Positions 1 through 11,722 of a DNA stretch of 64,000 nucleotides are shown here, piece by piece. The stretch's first letter is position 1. Each line of letters starts with the position of its first letter. The position numbers and the translations under genes are program-made. The DNA comes from Lates calcarifer (Eukaryota > Chordata > Actinopteri > Centropomidae), in the NCBI RefSeq assembly GCF_001640805.2, contig NC_066836.1:3994892-4058891 (forward strand), in the 5' to 3' direction. The notes under the pieces are model-generated. The model was not told the origin of the DNA and ran no database searches. It saw only the letters and a program-made list of their open reading frames with translations.

Positions 1-124
1 TTACTATACCATGACATGCAGCTTAAGACAAAGGAATTATCTCAAAGCAGCCATCTTACCTTTCTTTTCCACAGACACACACATATTCACACCTCTGCAC
101 AATGTTTGTGGGTTAGGCTAGATT

Positions 125-361
125 TTGTATTTGTCATTTAACTTTGGTATTTTGCTGTTTGAAACAGTGCAATATCAGTTCTCAAATCCAATCTATTACT
201 GTGTACATAGTCCTAGATTTACTTTTGATACTGTTTATAATTTTATATATTGTTATGTATTATATTGTTTTATGATTTGTCTTGTTTATATCATGCCTTT
301 TTCTATTTTTGCTGCTGCAACACTGAATTTCCCTGCTGTGGGACTAATAAATGATTATTCA
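125..361 (+). repeat. LINE 3' tail relic (copy 1)
   Basis: An AT-rich stretch ends in CTGCTGCAACA, then a TTTCCC..TGTGGGACTAATAAA motif and GATTATTC. The same ending, in the same order, closes the better preserved LINE fragment near 25.1 kb. This is the 3' untranslated end of a fish non-LTR retrotransposon, truncated at its 5' side. The open frame across it (125-397) is not a gene. The family name (Rex1 or L2/CR1-like) is inferred from the type of tail, not tested. Confidence 0.55.
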
Positions 362-407
362 AACAGTGAATATTTTGCTGGTCTGTTTAATGTATGAAAG
401 TGAACAT

Positions 408-1735
408 TTTTAGCCAAAGGCCACTTGTGGCCAGAGCTTAGGGTTAGGGTTACGGCTTTTAGCTAGAGGTTAGGGTTAGGGTTAGGGTTACAGCTTTTAG
501 CCACTTGTAGCCAGAGGTTAGGGTTAGGGTTACGGCTTTTAGCTAGAGGTTAGGGTTAGGGTTACAGCTTTTAGCCACTTGTAGCCAGAGGTTAGGGTTA
601 GGGTTACAGCTTTTAGCTAGAGGTTAGGGTTAGGGTTAGGGTTACAGCTTTTAGCTAGAGGTTAGGGTTAGGGTTACGGCTTTTAGCTAGAGGTTAGGGT
701 TAGGGTTAGGGTTACAGCTTTTAGCTAGAGGTTAGGGTTAGGGTTACGGCTTTTAGCTAGAGGTTAGGGTTAGGGTTAGGGTTACAGCTTTTAGCCACTT
801 GTAGCCAGAGGTTAGGGTTAGGGTTACGGCTTTTAGCTAGAGGTTAGGGTTAGGGTTACAGCTTTTAGCCACTTGTAGCCAGAGGTTAGGGTTAGGGTTA
901 CAGCTTTTAGCTAGAGGTTAGGGTTAGGGTTACAGCTTTTAGCTAGAGGTTAGGGTTAGGGTTACAGCTTTTAGCTAGAGGTTAGGGTTAGGGTTACAGC
1001 TTTTAGCCACTTGTAGCTAGAGGTTAGGGTTAGGGTTACGGCTTTTAGCTAGAGGTTAGGGTTAGGGTTACAGCTTTTAGCCACTTGTAGCCAGAGGTTA
1101 GGGTTAGGGTTACAGCTTTTAGCTAGAGGTTAGGGTTAGGGTTACAGCTTTTAGCCACTTGTAGCCAGAGGTTAGGGTTAGGGTTACAGCTTTTAGCCAC
1201 TTGTAGCTAGAGGTTAGGGTTAGGGTTAGGGTTACAGCTTTTAGCCACTTGTAGCTAGAGGTTAGGGTTAGGGTTACGGCTTTTAGCTAGAGGTTAGGGT
1301 TAGGGTTACAGCTTTTAGCTAGAGGTTAGGGTTAGGGTTACAGCTTTTAGCTAGAGGTTAGGGTTAGGGTTACAGCTTTTAGCTAGAGGTTAGGGTTAGG
1401 GTTAGGGTTACAGCTTTTAGCCACTTGTAGCCAGAGGTTAGGGTTAGGGTTACAGCTTTTAGCTAGAGGTTAGGGTTAGGGTTAGGGTTACGGCTTTTAG
1501 CTAGAGGTTAGGGTTAGGGTTACAGCTTTTAGCTAGAGGTTAGGGTTAGGGTTACGGGGGTTAGGGTTACAGCTTTTAGCTAGAGGTTAGGGTTAGGGTT
1601 ACAGCTTTTAGCTAGAGGTTAGGGTTAGGGTTAGGGTTACAGCTTTTAGCTAGAGGTTAGGGTTAGGGTTACAGCTTTTAGCTAGAGGTTAGGGTTATGG
1701 CTTTTAGCCAGAAATCACTTGTAGCTAGAGCTTAG
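408..1735. repeat. Compound minisatellite with TTAGGG cores
   Basis: About 1.3 kb of tandem units. The basic unit is about 32 bases: AGAGG, two or three TTAGGG-type hexamers, then TTAC(A/G)GCTTTTAGCT. A longer variant inserts CCACTTGTAGCC. Units differ by whole hexamers and by one A/G site. The flanks carry degenerate half-units (CCACTTGTGGCCAGAGCTTA on the left, TCACTTGTAGCTAGAGCTTA on the right). It is an interstitial array containing the vertebrate telomere hexamer, not a chromosome end, because ordinary sequence lies on both sides. Confidence 0.93.
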
Positions 1736-1903
1736 CTAAAGTTTTTAGTCTCAATTATACATTATAATTGCAAGCTGAGTGACATTAATTTGAAAATAAA
1801 GAAACTCAACTCAAAAGTTAAGCTGCAAAACTTTCAACAGACATCATTTTCATTTACAAACAACAGGAAACATAATGACAAATGTTTGACCACTTGGAGA
1901 CAC

Positions 1904-1914
1904 TTTATTTTATT
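1904..1914 (-). promoter_or_regulatory. Poly(A) signal of the small minus-strand gene
   Basis: On the minus strand this reads as two overlapping AATAAA hexamers, about 100 bases past the proposed stop at 2016-2018. The spacing is normal for a short 3' untranslated region. It supports the view that the 2.0-6.4 kb model is, or was, a transcribed gene. Read by eye only. Confidence 0.4.
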
Positions 1915-2015
1915 CTCAGCCCAAATTCAATGTAGTGTTGAGCACACATGAGGATATGCTTATTAAAGACTCTCTGAACATGTTTAAGAACATTTAACTA
2001 CTTTTGTTGTCCTCT

Positions 2016-2044
2016 TCAGGTGATGCAGTCTTCTCCTCCACCTC
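2016..2044 (-). CDS. Small gene, exon 4 (terminal)
   Basis: Preceded on the minus strand by a strong pyrimidine-rich acceptor, TTTTGTCTTTGCAG. Read in the phase set by exon 3 it gives GGGGEDCIT and a TGA. In the alternative frame it would read EVEEKTASPEEDNKSS and a TAA, which is also plausible for a 3' end, so the frame of the last exon is not certain. Confidence 0.35.
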
Positions 2045-5000
2045 CTGCAAAGACAAAACATGTTAGTAACAGACACTGTCCAAAGCTTCCAGTCCTGAAA
2101 CTTTCAATGATAAATTTTTTACAATTAAAAGAAGAAAAAGACTGTTTAATTATCCCTTTAGAAGTTTTTCTATTCTTGTTGCTTATAATACTACAAATTA
2201 CCTCTTACATTTGACAGACAGTAATAATCAGTTAATATTAGAAAATGTCATGAGTTTGACACCTTAGTACACAATGACATTTTTTGACAGTTTTTGATGC
2301 CTTTTTGACACCGACATTTTTTGACGCCATACTATACTATGACATATTTGATGCCATACTGTACTATGACATTTTTTGGCCATTTTTGACGCCATACTAT
2401 ACTATGACATTTTTTGACACCTTACTATGACATTTTTTGACAGTTTTTGACACCTTACCATATATTATGACATTTTTTGGCCATTTTTGACACTTTACTA
2501 TACTATGACATTTTTTGAGGACTTTTGACACCTTACTATGACATTTTTTGACAGTTTTTGACGCCTTACTATGACATTTTTTGGCCATTTTTGACGCCAT
2601 ACTATACTATGACATTTTTTGACACCTTACTATGACATTTTTTGACAGTTTTTGACGCCATGCTATAACTATGACATTTTTTGGCAGTTTTTTATGCCTT
2701 TTTTGACACAGACATTTTTTGGCCCCTTACTATACTATGACATTTTTTGACAGTTTTTGACACCTTACCATATACTATGACATTTTTTGGCCATTTTTGA
2801 CACTTTACTATACTATGACATTTTTTGAGGACTTTTGACACCTTACTATGACATTTTTTGACAGTTTTTGTCGCCTTACTATGACATTTTTTGGCCATTT
2901 TTGACGCCGTGCTATACTATGACATTTTTTGGCCATTTTTGACGCCATACTATACTATGACATTTTTTGACACCTTACTATGACACTTTTTGACAGCAGT
3001 TTTTTATGCCTTTTTTGACACAGACATTTTTTGGCCCCTTACTATACTATGACATTTTTTGACAGTTTTTGACACCTTACCATATACTATGACATTTTTT
3101 GGCCATTTTTGACGCCATGCTATACTATGACGTTTTTTGGCAGTTTTTTATGCCTTTTTTGACACAGACATTTTTTGGCCCCTTACTATACTATGACATT
3201 TTTTGACAGTTTTTGACACCTTACCATATACTATGACATTTTTTGGCCATTTTTGACACTTTACAATACTATGACATTTTTTGAGGACTTTTGACACCTT
3301 ACTATGACATTTTTTGGCAGTTTTTTATGCCTTTTTTGACACAGACATTTTTTGGCCCCTTACTATACTATGACATTTTTTGACCATTTTTGACACACAT
3401 TTTTTGACGCCTTACTATACTATGACTTTGTCATTATAATATGAAAAGAAATAAACTAAACCTCACCTTCTTTAAATGTGTTCATTTCTGTCTCTTTGCT
3501 CAATTTGTCGGTTGATGTTTGAATTCTGTGGAGAAAAATCAGAAACAAAAACTTTAATATAAAGCTGCAACTGTTCAAACCATCAAAATAAGAGCGCAGA
3601 GGGTTTCTGAGTAAATTCAGGCTGTCAAAAAAATCAAAAAGTAAAAGACACCAAATCCAAAAAGAAACCGGTGTATGAATTGATTAGTAGAAGTGGTGTT
3701 TTTACTGGACAATCAGCAAAAATAACTGAACCCATATTAACTGAACAGCAGTGAATTAAAATGTGCATTAATTTGCATTTTTTCCTCAAAAGTAAGTTAA
3801 TATTTGCACCACATTTGATTGGAAAAAGCCAAAATACCTCAAAATAAACTGCTGTTAATAGTGTATAAATATATGTGATATTTACATATGTTGGCATATT
3901 AACAGAATGATTAAATCAAAGGTACTGCAAGTCCGGCAAAGTTCCCTGTGTGGTTTAGCCACATTCACAATTCCAAATCAGCACAAACACAGGAAGTTAT
4001 AAAAACACTCAAAGCTCTTCCAAACTCTGCAGTAACTTTGAGTGAATTTAGCCTTAGGTCTGAAAAGTTCAGAGTTTCATGAAATCGAATCCTATTTATA
4101 TTTGTACACTGTTTTAGTTCTTGTAAATAATAAACCACTGATACCTTTGTTGTATTATTTCATCCCCTCAATACACATCTGATACATTCGTGTTAGTTGT
4201 GTTTTTCATTTGCAAAATGTGACTGAATCAACTTCCTGAGTGTCCTTTTATCATATTTCATGTCATCATATCACTTTATAATTTGTTGTCCCAACACTTG
4301 AACACCCAACATGAAGCTGTACCTGGACTTACAAGTAGTAAACATGGCTCCTGTCTGGTGTTACATCATCTCCATCATTGAATGGCACAGAATGGCTGAT
4401 CAACCTCATTTTTCCTTGCAGTGTGGGCACTAAAATTCACAGTGAAAAGAACATGTAAACAACAGACTGAAGAGGATAATTTTGTCTGACCTTTTATCTA
4501 ATTCACTTATTATATATAAAGACATAAACCAGCTGACAGGAAGCTTCAGCAACAATTCTGATGAAGACTGCAGGCTTGGCAGTAACAGCATATCAGTTAC
4601 AAACAAACAAAAAAACACCTATGGTCTTTATAAAAGAAATCAGTGAATTAACCATGTAAATAAGTCTGCATGCTAATATCTTCCCACAGTTTAAATGCTT
4701 GAAAATGAAATTTATGTCTCACCACTATTCATTGATTTCAGGGACAAAATATTTGAATTGCACTTCCACATTAAATGAACACAGCAGTGCACATTTATTT
4801 TCTGTTACACTCTAATTTAAAACTGGTCCTTATTCACAGTCCATCTCCTACCCAATATAAATAAAACTGTACCAAAACGTTTTATGCAAAATTAAAATGA
4901 CAGAGTACTGCTTTCAGTAACCTCTGGCCAAATAAAATGTGAATGCATCAGTTACTTCATTCTCTCCTTGGAAGGATATGGAAACATGCTGTATAAAGTT

Positions 5001-6380
5001 GCTACTATGGATAAGTTGACACTGGACAAGGGCGGGAACCAGTGAGGTCATGTTCATTTAATTATGGGAAGCCAAAATCATAATCACAATTTGATTAACT
5101 GTGCAGCCCTTTTTTTTTTTAGCTCATTTACAATGAAGCATAATTTACCTTTCTCTCACAAATCCCTGTTCCATCACAGTTGCAGGTGACAATCCCATCA
5201 GACAGGGCTCCCATGTGTAGCCAGGTGGGATTAAAGAGAAGAAGTCCTCATGCTCCAGAACCCAGCAGCTTCTCGTACCCTCCTCTGGCTTGAGCCTCAT
5301 GTTTACATCCATAACTGTAAAAGTACATAGAAACAAAAAGGAAAAAAAAATAAAATGGTTATTTAATGTGTTGAATTTAGAAACTTTGGAGTGGGTCAGT
5401 GTTGTAGGTAACATTATTATAGTTTAATGACTCGAGTATTATATCTTAAAAACCTAAACCTGATCTTGACTCTCATGCTGGTCTTACTCAAAATCGCACT
5501 TCTGTCTTATCCTAATTCAAAACCTCAATACCTTGTCACTACTGTAGTGAACTCTGGGTAGCATATGGCCTTAATCAGGCTTTGGGATGGTTGCAGAGGG
5601 TTAGTCTCAAGAATTTATTTAAGCTTAGAAGCAGTGATGCAGCCAGCACTTTGCTAATACCAAAACCTGGATGTACCCTGGCTTTGAGCTGCCTTCTCTA
5701 CAGCCTGGATAACAACCTTTTAAAATACAACACACTGCTGAAGATGAAACCAGTGGTTTCCTGCATTTTTGGCTTCTGGTGTCTTACAAAAAGCAGTGTG
5801 TAGTCAAGCTCTAATTTCAGATGTCTGAGAGCTGTTAAAATTGCCTCTAATATTCTCAGACTTTAATTTCAATACGCATCAAAGATTAGAGAAAAAATCA
5901 GAAAACTGAAAACATTTCTGTGAGCCAGAACTTTCATCTTTTCATCTCACAAGCCCTTATATATTTCTGGTGTCCCTGTTTATAAAACTGCTAACACACT
6001 GATGCGTCAGTATCTAATAATGTCATATAAGAACAGATCAGTCAGAGCCAGCCAAGCCACTACTTTTAATTTTACTGCCAAGACTAGCTTCCCTGCCATT
6101 TGTCCGGCGTTAGCGTTAGCCCACGTTAGCTAGCGTTAGCAAGCGTTGCTAAGTTACAGGGGCACAAACTCCAACACAGCAAAGAACAAACAATAACTTC
6201 AGTGTTACAAAGTGTCATAAGGAGACAGTTAGCGGCAAAAACATTACCACATAAGTTACCTTTAACGAGATGGTGACTCACTGCATACAAGCAATATCCC
6301 ACTTTGCTTCTCCCGGCCACGGGTGAATACAAGAAGCCATTTTGACGACGTTTTCCGGTCAATTTCATGCATTTCCCCAC
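2016..6380 (-). CDS. Putative four-exon small gene, unrecognised product (span)
   Basis: Gene-level entry. Exons at 6260-6380, 5149-5314, 3467-3525 and 2016-2044 have canonical acceptors (ACAG, CACAG, GCAG) and donors (AAAG|GTAACT, AAAG|GTAAAT, GAAG|GTGAGG). Their phases agree at every junction, and the total of 375 nt gives 124 residues plus a stop. An AATAAA lies about 100 bases downstream. The protein starts MGKCMKLTGKRRQNG and ends GGGGEDCIT. I do not recognise it, and I see no signal peptide or membrane segment. Exon 2 in another frame resembles a YqaJ nuclease, so the unit may be a decayed or re-used mobile-element-associated gene, or a non-coding transcript. The start is the first ATG of the 5' open frame; a second ATG in another frame stops early. 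Confidence 0.35.
2244..3427. repeat. Minisatellite of TATGACATTTTTTG(A/G)C units
   Basis: About 1.2 kb of related short units: TATGACATTTTTTGAC or ..GGCC, then a spacer such as AGTTTTTGACACCTTACTATAC. Blocks starting with TTTTTTATGCC..GACACAGACATTTTTTGG recur near 2690, 3006, 3148 and 3325, which shows a higher-order repeat. It lies inside the last intron of the small minus-strand gene. Minus-strand frames through it give KKCHSKVSK-type repeats and are not genes. Confidence 0.93.
3467..3525 (-). CDS. Small gene, exon 3
   Basis: A 59 nt exon with acceptor TTTTTCTCCACAG and donor GAAG|GTGAGG. In the phase set by exon 2 it reads IQTSTDKLSKETEMNTFKE, a hydrophilic stretch rich in Lys, Glu and Thr. 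One frame hits a stop; the frame used here is open throughout. Confidence 0.35.
3526..5148. other. Intron 2 of the small gene
   Basis: AT-rich sequence without recognisable coding potential. The end near 5050-5100 (ATTTGATTAACTGTGCAGCCC followed by poly-T on the plus strand) resembles an ending often seen in fish dispersed repeats, but I cannot name it. Confidence 0.3.
5149..5314 (-). pseudogene. YqaJ-type exonuclease domain relic (exon 2 of the small gene)
   Basis: A 166 nt exon with acceptor CTTTTACAG and donor AAAG|GTAAAT. In the gene-model frame it starts VMDVNMRLKPEEG and stays open. In a second frame it reads YGCKHEAQARGGYEKLLGSG, then a TGA, then GLLLFNPTWLHMGALSDGI and VTCNCDGTGICERK. 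That order, a YGxxxExxAR helix followed by a (L/M)GAxxDG(I/V) metal-site loop, CNCxGTG and (L/C)E.K, is the layout of the YqaJ/lambda-exonuclease-like nuclease domain found in many fish-expanded genes. The TGA and the lost Ser-Pro in GASPDG indicate decay. Recognition is from memory of the family, not a search. Confidence 0.5.
6260..6380 (-). CDS. Small gene, exon 1 with start codon
   Basis: Begins MGKCMKLTGKRRQNG and continues to SHHLVK, with donor AAAG|GTAACT leaving one base for the next codon. The segment is basic at its N-terminus. An internal GTGAGT at about 6278 could be an alternative donor. The region is relatively rich in CpG compared with its surroundings, as expected near a promoter. 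Confidence 0.35.
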
Positions 6381-6620
6381 TTATGATGACACCTTTTGGT
6401 AGGACACGATAAAAGCTTCCTGTTTTTTCTCGGTATGATCAATCTGAACTACCGTAAACAGCGTAAATCACAGTTATTTTCAGAGCCAGCGTAGACGTTT
6501 CTTTGCGGAGAATCACCAGGAAAGAGAAACACTTCCTGGTCTCCTGCCGCATTTCTGTGACGCCAGAGGCAAACAAAGTGCTGGCGGTGGGTTTTGTCCA
6601 ATCACAAACAAGAACAAGAA
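6381..6620 (-). promoter_or_regulatory. Possible promoter of the small gene
   Basis: Sequence just upstream of exon 1 has several CpG sites, two ACTTCCTG/CTTCCTG ETS-type motifs (near 6416 and 6531) and a CCAAT on the plus strand near 6598. There is no clear TATA box. The assignment rests only on position and motif content. Confidence 0.25.
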
Positions 6621-9600
6621 GCGTTGTCCCACCCTTCCCTTAATCTGAAACATTGTAGTATTTTGTGAATGAGATGAGTTCGTTTTTGTTTTGCTGGTTA
6701 GCATCAGAAAGAAAAGATCACATCTCCAATAAACTATGATGGTAAAAATATAATATAATATAATATAATCTAACAACACATTCAACTGTTAAAAGTAATT
6801 GTAAAAATAAAGGATAAGTTGTCCAAGTCCCTAAAGTAAACTACAAACCTGACCTGAAATGAGACCTCATAAACACAAAGTTGAAAGTAGAAAAAAATTA
6901 ATGGCTATAACATGAACATGACTTTCGAATTGGAATTTATCGTGATAAAAATAGACCTGGGACCAGCGGGTTGTCTGACTTCACAGCTCTATAGGGAGTA
7001 TTACACTACCCTGAACCCAGGAGGTAAATTAAGAAAAGCTATTTCTGAAGATGGAGCTCTGGTCCAGTGGTGCAGTGAAACTGACTATAGGAGAGTTTTA
7101 ATATCTCAGGTGAGCACTGCTGCCGACAGGGAGGCTCTGAACCATCAAAATTATTTTCACCTGGAAAGAAAGGTGAGGAGAACCTGACTGTGCTAACAGC
7201 ATGATGATCTGTCTGGCATCAATTTTATTTAATCAGTATCCAGAATCCTTATTTCTCTGATGTACCTCATTTACCAACAGCAGAACGTTTTGTAGCTGAA
7301 TTTTGGTTTGGTTTCAGCCATTTTCCTACTGTTTCATTCCCATGTATATATTTCTAGACTAGATATATATTAGATTGTTGTTCATTTAAAATGTTAACTC
7401 TTCAGGGAGATATAAAAATTACATATAAAACAAACTTTAAACGTTTGCTGTAAGTAGTACTTGATAACAACTATTTTTCACTTTCTTTAGAGACTTACTC
7501 TTAGAAGTTTGACGAACCCTGACTTCCAAAATCGTTTTACTCTGGTATATCTAATATCTGCATCATTTGGCAACACTGAGGTCTAAATATCTTTTGTTGC
7601 AGTCCATGAAATGCTTGTCGAGCTCTGTAATCTTTTCCTCTTTATCCCTCATTTCCTCCCTTTCATCTCTCGCTGCCTCTTTTATTCCCTGATGTCCACA
7701 CTCACCCATTCCCCTGCCTCTCTCCTCTCCACTGTGATACGAGCCTCCCATTTTATCCAGAATATGTAATGATGCATTGGCTTTTAGCTCCATTTTGTTT
7801 TTAAATGTCCTGCAGTTTTCAGCCAGCTAGGTGTTACAGAGTAAATCCCTGCTGCTGCTGTCCACTGGTTTTATTTTTTAGAAATAATGTTCGTTGTCTC
7901 CAACAGTCATGTAACTTGAGGAAATTCTGTGGATGGATTTATAATTTTACTGTTTTTTAGGACGCCCCATCTGTCTTGGACTTTGAAGGAAGCACAGATT
8001 GTGAATTAAATATTCCAGCATTTCACTGTTTCAACTTGTAGTGAACTGCTGGAGCATTGAATTATTGAAGTAATCACTGTGTTCTGCTGTTTTGTGACCA
8101 GAGGCAAAGTTTGGATTTTAGTACAGTGTGAACTGAATATTACAAAGTCGCCTGAGGAGTTACAGTAAAACTCGGCTCGCTGCGCAGCACTGACACTTTC
8201 TGCTGTTCAGCTCAACATTGATTTTGGCTTACTGGATTCTAGCAAATGTTCATTTCAGAAGTGCAGTAAACAGCACAGAGACAGCCTGACATGGAGGTTA
8301 TTTATCAGCAGAATTAGAATCAGTTTCAAAGTAAAAGCACCATGAATGTTCCAGTGATGGACAGAAAATCTCCTCTCAGTAAGTCTGACCTCTGTCCTTC
8401 ACCCTTCACAGCTCCCTCTCTCTCTCTGTTGGCTCCACTAATGGAAAATTAAACTCAAAGAGGAAAAAAAAAAGCAAACCTGAAAACATTTCACCTGTTC
8501 AGACACCTCTGCTGTTTAAGAAAACTGACCTCAAACCAGCTACGAAAACATCTACAGACACCACACTATGGCAGAGAAGAAGCCCTCACAAGCCGTCGAA
8601 CCCCCCAAAAAAGGAGGTTAAAGATAGAAAGCTGCCACCAAAACATCTCTTAAACCTTTTATATCATTTCAGATCATGCTCAGCAGTTTCTCAACAGATA
8701 CCGGTTATAGTTACAGCCACATTTATTTCATACTTTTTCATTTATGACATATTCTTGAGGCATGTCCTGACTGTAGTCTTGAAAAATTAACTTCACTCAG
8801 ACACCGACCTCTAAAACCAGACAGCTATAGTCTATAATTCTCACCTTTACTCTCTTTATCACGTATTCCTTGCTAATACTTCACAATATATTAATGATTC
8901 TACTTCAATTATATGAAAAACAAATTCTAAAATATCACGTTTTTAAAAAGCATTTATCAGCGATCCAGTAATTCCTGATTGAAGTGGTTGCTGGTAGTCA
9001 AGTTGCTAAAGATTAAATAATAATGTTTTAATAAAAAATGAGATAGGCTCAGTTCCAATGCCCCCCTTAAACATCTCCTACAGACTTTAATTAACATCTG
9101 AGACTTCACCTTGTGAGACTGCGAGAGGGTGTGAAGGCATCAAACTGTCGGGGAGAAGGACTGGAGGTGAAGAAATTACCCAGACAGAGATATTTCTGTG
9201 ACTGGTATTCACAGGATTCACAGTGCGAGGCTGATATTTCAGACTGTCGCAGTCTAATGAACCGGGGTGTTTGTCATTTTCTCCCTATTGATGAGTAAAA
9301 CAGTACAGTCCTAGGACAAAAAAACTCAGAAAATATCACATCGCTGACTCTTCCTATGTTTGTTTCTGCTGTTATTGTCGTTTTAGTTGGAGAAAAGCCT
9401 CAGAAACTCAAACAGAGAGCTCTCCAACACTTTGCTGATTTCACAACGTGATATCCTCAAACCAGGACTGAACGTCAAAGTCAAAGTGCATAAAGGGTGA
9501 GGCATTAAATCTGGGCCTTTTCGGTGACTGCTGTCAGGAAGCAGGCGAGTGCATCAAACGTGAAAAAATGCCAATGTATATTCCACTTAAACCCACACCT

Positions 9601-11596
9601 GATACACACTCCTCCTCCTCGCTTTGAAGCGGTATTTTGAGTTAAGTATATCCCACAATTCAGTTTGGTCCACAGCACTGCCTAAGTCCAGTTACTGGCA
9701 TCTAGAAACTGGTTTTAGGAAGAGTAGTAATCAACAAACATGAAGAAGGTAAAGTGCTGAAATACTGGATTCAGATTGAATATTATTATTCCTGTTAATA
9801 TTATTATTATTCAAACATTACTCAGGCATGGCAGAACCTGCACAGATGGTTATTACTCAGGATGAAAACTATTTTTATCTTCTTAATGACACCAATCAGA
9901 TGGATGTTGCATATTTGTATCATGTAGTTTTAGCAGTAAAAATTCCTTAATTTTATCAGACCTCCTTCCATGTCTCTTTTATTTACAGTGAGTGCTTCTA
10001 GATAACATCCACATTAACCAAGTGTGTCCCAGGGAGCTCTAATAAACCTCCACACACTTACAGTCTGAACAGGTACTTGGGTTTTGTGCCAATTACTGGA
10101 GATACATTACATAAAGCAGGCACTTGATTATTTGAAAATACTGCAAGTGTGGGCATCAGTGCAGACTCATCCACCTCCAATTAATGATGCCACAGCAAAA
10201 GTTACCTGGACTCACTTTTTAGTTCTTCCCTGGCTTCATCTCAGAGACCCAAGAGATCCCTTTGAACCCAGACTCTGGAGACTTTGGGTTTACTGATGAA
10301 CTAAGGTCTTGACTCAGCTCCTCATCCCCGCTTTTTCCTGGCTCCAGACCCAGCACTCTGGCCAATCTCAGCCTCCTCTCTTGGCCTCAGACCCCTGCAC
10401 TTTCCTGGCCATCCAAACATCCCCTCGACCGGCCCTCACCCTCTGCCTCGGCCTCCTGCCTCAGGCTGAGCTCCGTCTCTTACCCCTAAACTGTCAATCA
10501 CCTGCAGCTGCAGTCGTGGCTCCGGCAGAGCGGTCGCTCTGTTTTCCACCTCAGGCAGCAAAACCAATTAGCGTCTCTGACAGTCGGCCGCAGAGCTGCT
10601 CCTCAAGTTTCCAAACTCCTGTTTTTATTTTCTTCTCCCTGTGACCACAAAACAATCTCGTCCATTGACCCGTGTCAGCGCAGGTCAGCCACAGAGAGGA
10701 GATGCTGCAGGATACCTCACTGTTGTGATTCATTTGTCTCCAGACTGTCCAAATCAGATTGTGTTTGTCCTTGCTTGTGTTTCCAAAAGGACTGTTAAGG
10801 TCTCTGATGTGGTTCATCTTCACCCTGGAAGCATTTTTGCATCCACCGACTTAATTTTCACTCGGAAGAAATCCCAGAGAGGATGTAACAATCACAACAA
10901 AATTACCAGCTGAGTTTGTGCGAGCTTCCTAAATTGAGATGAGACCAGACACAAATGACCCTCGTGGAAGTGTTAATTTCCTTTAGCAGCATGTGTCTGT
11001 TTTATTTGCATATGAAATCTGTTTTATTGTTCTCTGATGAGACATCAGCTCCGTGGCATTTAGAAAACACAAGTTTCCACTTCAGATTCCATTTGGCAAA
11101 CACAACAGGAGTAGTTTGTTTGATCGTTTCAACTGGAGAGGACTGCATGACTAAATGTTACGTTTGTCTCAATTTAACAAAGACAACGTGGGTGGCAACA
11201 ATAAAATACCGCAGCATCCATTCTCGATTCTTTGAACAGTCTTATCAACATTAGTGAAAAGGGAAACACTTCTCTAATTGTTGGGAAAGCTGGTCATTAA
11301 ATTCAGTCTGTATCAGTGATCTGCAGAGAAGAGTTTGTACTGAAAGACAAAGAAAACAATGAAAATGAGAGAACTCAAGCAATAATCTGCAACTTTGACG
11401 GCACAGGTGCCACAGGTGTGCTCCGGGATTCTCTTGGTCTTGGCGACAGGTATAGATGTATAGATAAGTCAAAGGTTCAAAGAGTCAAGATCGACAGCTT
11501 TGAACTGTACAAAGTCTTTTTTTAGCTTGTAGTCGCCTCTAATTGCCATTAATAGAAGGAGCATTACAGAGTTTTGCAAGTATGTACCATGATTTT
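6621..11596. other. Intergenic, no gene seen
   Basis: I see no recognisable exon series, RNA gene or strong repeat. The plus-strand frame 6912-7187 runs 91 codons and holds a CAG|GTGAGC donor-like site at about 7107, but it matches nothing I know. The frame at 10309-10644 is Ser/Pro/Leu-rich and looks like chance. Confidence 0.4.
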
Positions 11597-11722
11597 AAGA
11601 TGCTAAATGTCAGTTTTTGCTATAACCACATAGCCAACATTAGCATTAGCAGCTGTTTACTTACCAGTCTAGAAGAAACGTTGCATCAAACTTCATTCCT
11701 TTACGCGCCAAGAGCTGTTTCG
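11597..11722 (-). mobile_element. MITE family A, end fragment (copy 4)
   Basis: Contains a terminal segment of the form TTTTTGCTAT..ACATAGC, AACATTAGCATTAGCAGC and TGTTTAC, then CCAGTCTAGAAGA and CAAGAGCTGTTTC. This is the reverse complement of the right end of the copies at 22.7, 27.5 and 45.4 kb. Only the end is preserved; the sequence then changes into another relic. Confidence 0.6.

Noticed and set aside
408..1735. CRISPR-like regular repeats or a true telomere end
   Set aside because: Units are directly adjacent without unique spacers, the DNA is eukaryotic, and ordinary sequence continues on both sides, so it is neither a CRISPR array nor a chromosome end.
2397..2898. Minus-strand frames with KKCHSKVSK repeats
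   Set aside because: They are translations of the minisatellite and have no start, splice or family support.
6912..7187. 91-codon plus-strand frame with a CAG|GTGAGC site
   Set aside because: No recognisable motif, no upstream promoter evidence and no partner exon found.
10309..10644. 111-codon plus-strand frame
   Set aside because: Composition is Ser/Pro/Leu-rich from pyrimidine-rich DNA; no motif or splice context.
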